NCBI GenBank assembly: GCA_900546395.1
Contig: URDD01000071.1
Coordinates: 1-12,004, forward strand
Direction: 5' to 3'
From: an uncultured Bacteroidales bacterium
GTDB taxonomy: Bacteria; Bacteroidota; Bacteroidia; Bacteroidales; UBA932
Length of the DNA stretch: 12,004 nucleotides
Numbering within the stretch: position 1 is the stretch's first letter; the number at the start of each line of letters is the position of its first letter. The position numbers were made by a program, and so were the translations under genes. Below are positions 5,832 through 12,004 of this stretch, piece by piece. Under the pieces are notes generated by a model. The model was not told where the DNA came from. It saw only the letters and a list, made by a program, of their open reading frames with translations, and did not search any database.

Positions 5832-7061
5832 TCAGATACTTTTGCCGGTCTCCTTTTCAAGCAGTCTGCCAAGCAGTTTCAGCCCGTTGCATATTTTCTC
5901 TTCGCTCATAAAAGAAAAATTAAGTCGCATTGTATTCAGACCGTCTTTTCCGGGAATGCGTTTCCCTCCAATCCATTCCGTGTTGAAAAATGCCCCTGCT
6001 ACATATGCCACACCACTGTTCAGGGCAGTATCATAGAATTTTACAGAATCGAAATTATCCGGCAGCGTCAGGAAAAGGAAAAGTCCCCCTTCAGGATGAG
6101 TCCATCTGACGCCTTCCGGCATGTTTTCCTCCAGCATGGAAAGCATTAGATCCCTTTTCCTCTTATAAAGCGCAATGCTTTCTTTCAGATTTTTTTCCAT
6201 CAGTCCTGAAGCCAGGAATCTGGCTGCGACATATTGGTCAAATACTGGAGGACAGAGATCAAGAGACTGCTTGCATACATAAATTTGGTCCAGAAGCGCA
6301 GGGTTTCCAAATATCCATCCAAGTCTGAATCCGGGTGCCATTATTTTGGAAAAAGAGCCGAGATGGAGGACAATGTCTGGATCAAGAGAATATATGGTGG
6401 GTATATCCTTCCCCTCGTACCTGAGTTCCCTGTAGGGGCTGTCTTCTACTATAAGAAACCCGTATTCACGGGCAATTTCTACAAGAATTTCCCTTTCTTT
6501 CAGAGTCAGAGTCTCACCTGACGGATTCTGGAAATCAGGAATCATATACAGGAATTTGATCTTTTTACCTTCAGACAAAGCCTTTTCTGCTGCATGTCTG
6601 TATGACTGGCGGAATATTTCCGGGTCCGGATCATAAGATATGCCTCTGATATCGGCTCTGTATGAACTGAAAGACTGGAGCGCTCCGAGGTATGACGGAT
6701 TTGACGTAAGTATCACATCGCCTGGGTCTGTCAGTATGCGGGTACACACATCTATCCCTTGCTGGGAAGATGATGTTATCTGTATTCTTTCCACCGGAAT
6801 TCCATGCTTTTGCGAAAGAGCTTCCCGTAATTCAGTAACTCCTTGCGTAGCACCATATTGGAAAGCCTGTCCTCTTTTTTCTGAAATCACTTCTGACATG
6901 ACTTCACGGAAAGTCTCCAAAGGGAAAGTCTCCGCTGACGGATATCCTCCGGCAAATGAATAAATGGAATTCAGGTCGACCTTCTTGAAAATATCCCTTA
7001 CAGGTGACCTGAAAAAAGATTCCGTATCTTTTGAAAATAAATAATCGTACATTTTATGCAT
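5832..7061 (-). CDS. PLP aminotransferase, ARO8/LysN type, probable DapC role
   Basis: A 409-residue fold-type I pyridoxal-phosphate aminotransferase. The Schiff-base lysine is Lys239 in GSFSKIMAPGFRLGW. Other family residues are Asn179 in QNPSG, Asp207 and Tyr210 in VEDSPYRELRY, and a C-terminal carboxylate-binding Arg in NTMRLNFSF. The fold resembles the aminotransferase half of MocR proteins and LysN (2-aminoadipate aminotransferase, COG1167) rather than ArgD/DapC or DapL. It has no GntR-type DNA-binding domain. Its ATG shares one base with the dapD stop (TGATG), so translation is probably coupled. Placed between dapD and dapF, with no other aminotransferase in the run, it most likely makes N-succinyl-LL-DAP. 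Substrate is inferred from context. An ATG at 7052 would drop three residues. Confidence 0.88.
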   Translation of the reverse strand: MHKMYDYLFSKDTESFFRSPVRDIFKKVDLNSIYSFAGGYPSAETFPLETFREVMSEVISEKRGQAFQYGATQGVTELREALSQKHGIPVERIQITSSSQQGIDVCTRILTDPGDVILTSNPSYLGALQSFSSYRADIRGISYDPDPEIFRQSYRHAAEKALSEGKKIKFLYMIPDFQNPSGETLTLKEREILVEIAREYGFLIVEDSPYRELRYEGKDIPTIYSLDPDIVLHLGSFSKIMAPGFRLGWIFGNPALLDQIYVCKQSLDLCPPVFDQYVAARFLASGLMEKNLKESIALYKRKRDLMLSMLEENMPEGVRWTHPEGGLFLFLTLPDNFDSVKFYDTALNSGVAYVAGAFFNTEWIGGKRIPGKDGLNTMRLNFSFMSEEKICNGLKLLGRLLEKETGKSI

Positions 7062-7843
7062 CAGTCTCGCAGGACGGATTCAAGAGAGACAGATGCATCT
7101 GTCTTTCCGTCCCGGTATTTCACAATAACAGGAGTGTAAAGATGAATGCCTTTTTCTGCACCAGGCCCTTTTGAGACAGGTCTGCTTCCTGCTACAACTA
7201 CGGCTCCTTTCGGGACAATCATTCTGCCGGATTCATCCGCCTTTATAAACTCCCCTGTAGTGGCATCAAATATTGATGTGGAGGAATTTATTATGACACC
7301 TGTTCCAATAACTGCATTCTCGCGAACAAGAGTTCCTTCGTAAATTCCGCAGTTGCCGCCGATGAAAACATTGTCCTCAATAATTACCGGCAATGCACCT
7401 ACCGGCTCGAGAACTCCTCCGAGCTGGGAAGCGGCTGACAGATGTACGTGCCTGCCGACCTGTGCGCATGATCCTACAAGAGCGTGGGAGTCTATCATAG
7501 TATCACTGTCAACATAAGCTCCTATATTGATGTATGATGGTGGCATGACGATTACCGATGGCGCAAGGTAAGCTCCGGATCTGACAGAACTTCCTCCTGG
7601 AACTATTCTGACTTTGTCCTCAAGTGACATCCTACGCGCAGGAATTGTATCCTTATCAAAAAACGAAAATCCCCCGTTGCTCATATCCGTCATTTTTCCA
7701 TAACGGAATCCATTGAGAATCACTTCTTTTACCCAGGAATTTACAACCCATTCACCGTTTTTCTTTTCTGCAACCCTGATTTCACCTTTTTCAAGAGCGA
7801 GGCATATTTCGTAAAATTTTTGAAGTTCTGTATTGTTGTCCAT
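7061..7843 (-). CDS. dapD: Tetrahydrodipicolinate N-succinyltransferase
   Basis: Transfers succinyl from succinyl-CoA to tetrahydrodipicolinate, the first step of the succinylase branch. The 260-residue product matches DapD throughout: the N-terminal helix region with IRVAEKKNGEWVVNSWVKE, then the left-handed beta-helix containing MPPSYINIGAYVD (100-112), GSCAQVG, GGVLEP and IIEDNVFIGG, and a C-terminal YTPVIVKYRDGKT close to the E. coli form. This is the succinyl type, not the acetyl type (DapH), judged by the whole-length match. It starts 48 bases after dapA, the largest gap within the seven lysine-pathway genes; no promoter consensus was found there. It overlaps the aminotransferase gene by one base. 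Confidence 0.95.
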   Translation of the reverse strand: MDNNTELQKFYEICLALEKGEIRVAEKKNGEWVVNSWVKEVILNGFRYGKMTDMSNGGFSFFDKDTIPARRMSLEDKVRIVPGGSSVRSGAYLAPSVIVMPPSYINIGAYVDSDTMIDSHALVGSCAQVGRHVHLSAASQLGGVLEPVGALPVIIEDNVFIGGNCGIYEGTLVRENAVIGTGVIINSSTSIFDATTGEFIKADESGRMIVPKGAVVVAGSRPVSKGPGAEKGIHLYTPVIVKYRDGKTDASVSLESVLRD

Positions 7844-7891
7844 AGTAAATTAGTATTGCATTTAAACAGTTTCCAAGTCACGACCTTCAGG

Positions 7892-8773
7892 TTAACTGAG
7901 TCCTAAATCTGTGATAGTGCGCTGCATAGTAGTATGTGTAGCTTCTGATGAAGGTGTTAGAGGGAGTCTCAATTCGTTTGATATCAGTCTCATAGCTGCA
8001 AGACCAGCTTTTACTGGAATAGGGTTGCTCTCTATGAAGCAGTTCCTGAAAAGAGGGGAGAGCCTGTGATGGAGTTCCCTTGCTGTGGCAATATCGTTGC
8101 GGAGCAGGGCTTCTGTGAGACATACCATGAGTTCGGGAGCAATGTTTGATGCTACGCTTATTACACCTGATGCTCCGGTTGCCATCAGCGACAGAGTTTC
8201 GTCATCATTGCCGCTGAGAACGGAAAATCCTTCCGGAGCATTCCTGATGATTTCGGATATCTGCGAATAATTTCCGGATGCTTCCTTTATAGCGACTATG
8301 TTTTCTATTTCCGCGAGCCGTAGAGCTGTCTCTGCAGTCATATTGGAGCCAGTCCTACCTGGAACATTATACATTACTATCGGTTTATCAGAAGATTCAG
8401 CTACGGCTTTGAAATATTCGTATAGGCCGGTCTGTGTAGGCTTGTTGTAATATGGAACCACTATGAGGAATGCATCCGCGCCGTGGCTTTCAAGCAACTT
8501 TATGCTTTTTATAGTCCCTGACAGAGAATTTGTTCCGCCTCCAGCTATTATGGTTTTACCTTGCCCCAATTCTTTGGATATTTCCAGAATCCTTATTTTT
8601 TCATTCTCGTCAAGGCACGGGGTTTCTCCTGTTGTGCCAAGTGGTACGAGAAAATGAATTCCAGCAGCTATTTGCCTTTCGAGAAGTCTGGCAAAAGCAT
8701 CATAGTCCACATTTCCGTTGCGGAAAGGAGTTACGAGTGCAGTGCCGCACCCTTTCAAACTGAGAGTTTTCAT
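7892..8773 (-). CDS. dapA: 4-hydroxy-tetrahydrodipicolinate synthase
   Basis: Condenses pyruvate with aspartate semialdehyde, the first committed DAP step. The 293-residue product has the DapA barrel with all key residues visible: Thr47-Thr48 in GTTGE, Tyr109 in PYYNKP, Tyr135 in YNVPGRTG with Arg140, and the Schiff-base Lys163 in AIKEASG. Length is standard. The ATG follows the dapB stop by nine bases with an AGGAAAA stretch in between. The pathway product feeds DapB, which is encoded immediately upstream. Confidence 0.97.
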   Translation of the reverse strand: MKTLSLKGCGTALVTPFRNGNVDYDAFARLLERQIAAGIHFLVPLGTTGETPCLDENEKIRILEISKELGQGKTIIAGGGTNSLSGTIKSIKLLESHGADAFLIVVPYYNKPTQTGLYEYFKAVAESSDKPIVMYNVPGRTGSNMTAETALRLAEIENIVAIKEASGNYSQISEIIRNAPEGFSVLSGNDDETLSLMATGASGVISVASNIAPELMVCLTEALLRNDIATARELHHRLSPLFRNCFIESNPIPVKAGLAAMRLISNELRLPLTPSSEATHTTMQRTITDLGLS

Positions 8774-8782
8774 ACCGTTTTC

Positions 8783-9451
8783 CTATTTGAAAATAATGTC
8801 TTTGAAGTCAAAGACTCCAGTGAATTTTTCTGTCTTCAAAGCAGCTTCGACGGCACCTTGAGCAAACCCTTCTCTGGAGAATGCCTCATGTGTGATTGTT
8901 ATCCTGTCGTTTGAGCCTTCAAAACCTATAGAGTGTATTCCTGGTATTTCTCCGCACCTTACTGACTGTATATCAGTGTGTACATTCATGTTGGCATCAA
9001 CTATTTCCCCCAGTGTCTTTGCTGTGCCGCTAGGGGCGTCAAGCTTGTGGCAATGATGCTTTTCAATTATATATGGACTGTATCCTCCTGTTTGGCCCAT
9101 CATTTCAGATACAAAGCCGGCGAGAGCAAAGAATATATTTACGCCTATGGAGAAATTGGAAGCGTAAATCATTGTAGTGCCGCATTTTTCGAAATATGAT
9201 GTAACTTCATCCCTGATATCATTCCATCCGGTAGTTCCTACTACTACAGCCTTGAAATTTTCAGCAAGAAAACGGTAGTTTTCCCGGAATGCTGCAGGTG
9301 TGGTAAAGTCAATGCAGACACTTTCGGCAGCAAGGCCTTTGTCAAATGTTTTTATATCCTCGCTTTTTCCCGAACATTCAATACCCTTTTCCTCCAGGAC
9401 TTTTTCGACCATCCGGCCCATTTTCCCGTATCCGCTTATTGCTATTTTCAT
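8783..9451 (-). CDS. dapB: 4-hydroxy-tetrahydrodipicolinate reductase, short form
   Basis: NAD(P)H-dependent reduction of the DapA product. Visible motifs are the nucleotide-binding GYGKMG (7-12), FTTPAA, VGTTGW (71-76), SNFSIGVN (98-105) and the catalytic block EKHHCHKLDAPSGTA with His132, His133 and Lys136. At 222 residues it is about 50 shorter than the E. coli enzyme; the missing part lies between the first Rossmann motif and FTTPAA, where the second strand and nucleotide-specificity loop sit. All catalytic motifs remain, so it is probably active. The ATG overlaps the lysC stop as ATGA and is preceded by AAGGAGG five bases upstream, an unusually strong Shine-Dalgarno for this phylum. Confidence 0.95.
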   Translation of the reverse strand: MKIAISGYGKMGRMVEKVLEEKGIECSGKSEDIKTFDKGLAAESVCIDFTTPAAFRENYRFLAENFKAVVVGTTGWNDIRDEVTSYFEKCGTTMIYASNFSIGVNIFFALAGFVSEMMGQTGGYSPYIIEKHHCHKLDAPSGTAKTLGEIVDANMNVHTDIQSVRCGEIPGIHSIGFEGSNDRITITHEAFSREGFAQGAVEAALKTEKFTGVFDFKDIIFK

Positions 9452-10812
9452 ATTTCCTCCTTTTCAAAAAGATAATGGTGAATCTGCTGCATCACATCAT
9501 TGAGGGCCGGTCTGTCAATGACGAAACTTATATTCACATAGGAAGCGCCCTGTGAAATCATATAGATTTTGCAGTCTCTCAACGGCGCAAATGTCTTTTT
9601 GAGCAGTCCGTTGAGGTTTATTATATTTTTCCCTATGATAGAAATCTGTGATTTGTCATTATCAACGACAACATCGGCAAACTCAGATAACTGGGAGATT
9701 ACATTTTCTATATTCTGTCCCGAATCTACAGTTACTGATATATTAGCCTCAGATGTACTGATCAGATCGACAGAAACTTTATTTTCACTGAAAATTTCGA
9801 AGACCTTCTTCAGAAAACCTGATACATTGATCATCTTTGTCGAGAAAATGTTGATTACATTTATATTTTCCTTGCAGGAAACAGATTTTACCCCGTCCTC
9901 TATGAAAGAACTCTGTAGTATTGCTGTCCCTTCTCCCGCAGGATTCATAGAGTTCAGCACGTAAATCGGAATGTTTTTCTTAACGGCAGGCTCAATTGTC
10001 AGAGGGTGCAGCACTTTTGCTCCGAAGTGAGCCATTTCAGCGGCTTCTTCAAAAGAAATTTGCCTGAGACACTTTGTGTTTTTTACACGTCTGGGATCTG
10101 CTGTCCTGACTCCATCAACGTCTGTCCAGATTTCAATGCGTTCAGCATCTGCCGCCATGCCGATAAGAGATGCTGAATAGTCGGACCCTCCTCGGCCCAA
10201 TACAGTAGGCTCTCCGTCAGAAGTCGCTGATACAAAACCCTGTGTGATGATTGCATCTGCATTTGAAGCAGCTTCGGCTACTTTGCCAGGGACAATCCTT
10301 GTGATTTCGTCGTTCAAAGGCTCTCCTTTCAGGTAATTCTTGCCGGTTATTATCATTTCCCTTGCATCAAGGTATGCAGTCCGGATGCCTCCTGCATTCA
10401 ATGCGCAGTATATTATGTTGGAAGAAAGATATTCTCCTGTAGATATTATTACAGCCTTGCTTCTGTCGGAAAGTTCTCCGAGGGAGCATACTGCGCTTGT
10501 AAAAGAATCCAAAGAGTCACAGATGCCGTTGATTTTTTCTTCGGCAAGCATCCTGTATTCACTATTGTTTCCCAGAAGTTCTTCTGCAAGTTCCAGATGT
10601 CTTGCCCTGAGCTGCGAAAGCAGTCTTGCCGTTTCCTCCCGGTTTCTGGAAGCTGCGGTTTCCGATATCTTGTACAGAAGGTCTGTGACTTTTGACAGAG
10701 CTGACACTACTACTAACGGTTTCTCTTCAAGCCTGTCTCTTATTATTCCTATGGCGCGTGTTATCGCTTCATAGTTGGCGACCGAAGTGCCGCCGAATTT
10801 CATAATTATCAT
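9448..10812 (-). CDS. lysC: Aspartate kinase, lysine-sensitive type
   Basis: Phosphorylates aspartate, the entry to lysine, threonine and methionine synthesis. The 454-residue product has the kinase motifs KFGGTS (5-10), GRGGSDYSA (206-214) and TDVDGVRTADPR (230-241), then two ACT domains at about 316-385 and 388-450. The stretch SVDLISTSEANISVTVD in the first ACT resembles the effector-binding region of E. coli LysC (aspartokinase III), so lysine feedback is likely. No homoserine dehydrogenase domain is fused. The start at 10812 overlaps the M20 gene stop as ATGA; an ATG at 10803 directly before KFGGTS would shorten it by three residues. Its 3' end overlaps dapB by four bases. Confidence 0.95.
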   Translation of the reverse strand: MIIMKFGGTSVANYEAITRAIGIIRDRLEEKPLVVVSALSKVTDLLYKISETAASRNREETARLLSQLRARHLELAEELLGNNSEYRMLAEEKINGICDSLDSFTSAVCSLGELSDRSKAVIISTGEYLSSNIIYCALNAGGIRTAYLDAREMIITGKNYLKGEPLNDEITRIVPGKVAEAASNADAIITQGFVSATSDGEPTVLGRGGSDYSASLIGMAADAERIEIWTDVDGVRTADPRRVKNTKCLRQISFEEAAEMAHFGAKVLHPLTIEPAVKKNIPIYVLNSMNPAGEGTAILQSSFIEDGVKSVSCKENINVINIFSTKMINVSGFLKKVFEIFSENKVSVDLISTSEANISVTVDSGQNIENVISQLSEFADVVVDNDKSQISIIGKNIINLNGLLKKTFAPLRDCKIYMISQGASYVNISFVIDRPALNDVMQQIHHYLFEKEEI

Positions 10813-11831
10813 ATTGTCGTTCTTTCCTTGTTTGACAGCAAGTGGAATATCCTGATATAATTGTTCCTGGCTGTTTCTATTTCACTCATTTTTATCTGCT
10901 CGGAATCCGTATGGGCTACAAGTATCGACCCAGGTCCGTACAATATCTTTTCTTTAAAGTTGTTCAGCTGCGGGGCATCGCTGCCAAACGCTACTGTTCC
11001 TGTTTCAAATCCGTCCAGTGTCAGGTATGAAGATGGCGTATCTCCTCCGAAAGATTTTATCTCGATATCCTTGCTTCTCTGGCTTTCCATATATTCACAT
11101 ACTTGTCTGTCACTTGAGAATGTTGTTCTGAAGTATATCCTGAAGACCAGATGGCCGCTAAGTATATTCTGAGGATTTCCACTCTCCAGTTTGCCTATGT
11201 TCCAAGTAGTTTCCCCTAATATGGGATCATCGGCAAAGTCTGTGTCATTCAGTCTGTTGACAAATTCTACGAACTTTATGACTGCGCTTTTACCGTACTG
11301 CGGATAGCCTGAATGGCAGCTTTCCCCCTTTATTGTCACTTCAAAAGCTTTTGTCCCTTTGCTTGCCGATGTCATCATGTTGTCTGTAGGCTCTCCTACG
11401 ATCACATATTTGCCTCCGGGATGCGACTTGCTGAAGTGTTTGGCTCCGAATGAACCTGTTTCCTCTCCAGACAGCAGCAACAGGCCGAAGCCTCTGCATC
11501 CTTCTTTTTCAAGTTCCAGACAAGCACTGTACATTGAAAATATCTGCCCTTTTGCATCACAACTTCCACGACCTTTTATGACAATATCTCCATCTCCGGC
11601 AGTTTCAGTAACGGGTGGAATATACGGAGGAACAGTGTCCATATGTGTGCAGAACACTATTTCAGGAGTTCCCCAGCTGAAAAGAAGGTTTGCAGTACCA
11701 TCCCCCACATCAAACCTTTCTACAGAGCATTTGCCGGTAACCAGCCGGCATTCCAGGAAGTCGGCAAATTCCGCTTCTTTTGATGAAGTGGAATCTATAT
11801 CAAGCATTTCTGTGAAAAGTTTCAAGTCCAT
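10809..11831 (-). CDS. M20 metallohydrolase, probable succinyl-DAP desuccinylase
   Basis: A 340-residue zinc-dependent amidohydrolase of peptidase family M20. Metal and catalytic residues are in place: His63 and Asp65 in THMDTVPPYIPP, Asp92 in GRGSCDAKGQ, the catalytic pair Glu123-Glu124 in SGEETGSFGAKH, Glu147 in GEPTD, and His307 in AHTDSEQI. The HMDTVPPYIPP and CDAKGQ forms look closer to LysK/ArgE-type deacylases than to E. coli DapE. It is the first gene of the lysine run and overlaps lysC by four bases. With dapD present, a desuccinylase is required and this is the only candidate in the window, so the DapE role is the best inference; an arginine-pathway deacylase is the alternative. Confidence 0.88.
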   Translation of the reverse strand: MDLKLFTEMLDIDSTSSKEAEFADFLECRLVTGKCSVERFDVGDGTANLLFSWGTPEIVFCTHMDTVPPYIPPVTETAGDGDIVIKGRGSCDAKGQIFSMYSACLELEKEGCRGFGLLLLSGEETGSFGAKHFSKSHPGGKYVIVGEPTDNMMTSASKGTKAFEVTIKGESCHSGYPQYGKSAVIKFVEFVNRLNDTDFADDPILGETTWNIGKLESGNPQNILSGHLVFRIYFRTTFSSDRQVCEYMESQRSKDIEIKSFGGDTPSSYLTLDGFETGTVAFGSDAPQLNNFKEKILYGPGSILVAHTDSEQIKMSEIETARNNYIRIFHLLSNKERTTI

Positions 11832-11851
11832 AATTAATCGGTGTTAACTTA

Positions 11852-11882
11852 CAAAGTTACCTATAAAAATCCGGATGGCAAA
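11852..11882 (-). promoter_or_regulatory. Bacteroidota-type promoter of the lysine operon
   Basis: On the minus strand TTTG (11882-11879), 19 bases, then TAACTTTG (11859-11852) match the TTTG / TAnnTTTG consensus. Transcription would start near 11845, leaving a leader of only about 14 bases, too short for a lysine riboswitch or an attenuator. The TTTG element lies at the left end of the palindrome 11880-11931, so the T-tract of that hairpin is also part of this promoter. Control of the pathway is therefore more likely at the enzyme level, through the LysC ACT domains. Confidence 0.75.
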
Positions 11883-11931
11883 AAATAGAGGGCCTGTTTT
11901 GAAATTTTTCAAAACAGGCCCTCTATTTTTT
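11880..11931. terminator. 25-bp perfect palindrome, bidirectional terminator form
   Basis: The arm 11880-11904 (GC core GAGGGCCTG) is exactly complementary to 11907-11931, with only TT between. Each end is a run of A or T, so on either strand it reads as a long stem followed by a T-tract, the form of an intrinsic terminator. No plus-strand gene precedes it, so it probably ends a minus-strand transcript arriving from the right and shields the lysine operon from read-through. Confidence 0.85.
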
Positions 11932-11933
11932 TA

Positions 11934-12004
11934 GTTCGTCCGGCACGAACATACTCTAACGGGTGCAAGTCCCTAAACCGCCCTGATAGTGGGAAGGTTA
12001 CAGC
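11934..12004 (+). mobile_element. 5' end of a probable group IIC intron, cut by window edge
   Basis: The sequence begins GTTCGTCCGGCACGAAC, then CTCTAAC, then the hairpin GGGTGCAAGTCCC, followed by a GGTTACAGC ending. From memory, the crystallised Oceanobacillus iheyensis group IIC intron starts GUGUGCCCGGCAUGGG and reaches GGGUGAGAGUCCC after the same 27 bases, with a similar AGUAACAG further on. Here GTTCG would stand for the GUGYG boundary. The position, two bases beyond the T-tract of a terminator hairpin, is the known target of group IIC introns. Only about 70 bases are seen, so the ribozyme core, domain V and any maturase gene are outside the window, and a chance likeness is not excluded. 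Confidence 0.6.

Noticed and set aside
5813..5872. TTG start extending DapF
   Set aside because: It would overlap the aminotransferase gene and add residues in front of the conserved N-terminal strand; ATG 5812 or 5806 fits the family.
5832..7061. LL-diaminopimelate aminotransferase (DapL)
   Set aside because: The motifs fit the MocR/LysN branch, and a succinylase gene dapD sits immediately upstream, which DapL would make unnecessary.
7844..7891. Internal promoter before dapD
   Set aside because: No TAnnTTTG box with a TTTG element at proper spacing was found in this 48-base gap.
11832..11878. Lysine riboswitch or attenuator ahead of the lysine operon
   Set aside because: The predicted leader is about 14 bases, and the sequence upstream is promoter and terminator; there is no room for an aptamer.

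Overview
The window looks like chromosomal DNA of a member of the Bacteroidota, most likely the Bacteroidales. Three things point there. Three promoters fit the phylum pattern of TTTG, 19-20 bases, then TAnnTTTG. Ribosomal protein S16 carries the long Ala/Lys/Glu tail seen in this phylum. The DUF4254 / GT9 glycosyltransferase pair and the DUF4465-like lipoprotein are typical of it. No plasmid, phage or CRISPR feature is visible, but the last ~70 bases look like the start of a group II intron.

Layout. Bases 1-452 hold no convincing gene, only inverted repeats, a possible decayed reading frame and the terminator of a tRNA gene. A tRNA-Leu(GAG) and a small secreted DUF2147 protein follow on the minus strand. 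On the plus strand, from a divergent promoter, come rpsP (S16) and rimM (16S maturation factor). From 2357 to 11831 everything is on the minus strand and tightly packed, so it reads right to left as a likely single ten-gene transcription unit: M20 deacylase, lysC, dapB, dapA, dapD, aminotransferase, dapF, DUF4465-like lipoprotein, DUF4254 protein, GT9 glycosyltransferase. The first seven genes join by 1-4 base overlaps or short gaps. The unit ends two bases from the end of rimM.

Function. The seven-gene block encodes the diaminopimelate route to lysine and peptidoglycan: aspartate phosphorylation (LysC), ring formation and reduction (DapA, DapB), N-succinylation (DapD), transamination (an ARO8/LysN-type enzyme with no assigned role, probably the DapC step), desuccinylation (an M20 enzyme resembling LysK/ArgE, probably the DapE step) and epimerisation (DapF). 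Aspartate-semialdehyde dehydrogenase and DAP decarboxylase are not in the window. The three downstream genes are envelope-related or of unknown function.

Right edge. The operon promoter abuts a 25-bp perfect palindrome of terminator form. Immediately beyond it is sequence that lines up with the 5' end of group IIC introns, which are known to insert just after terminator hairpins.
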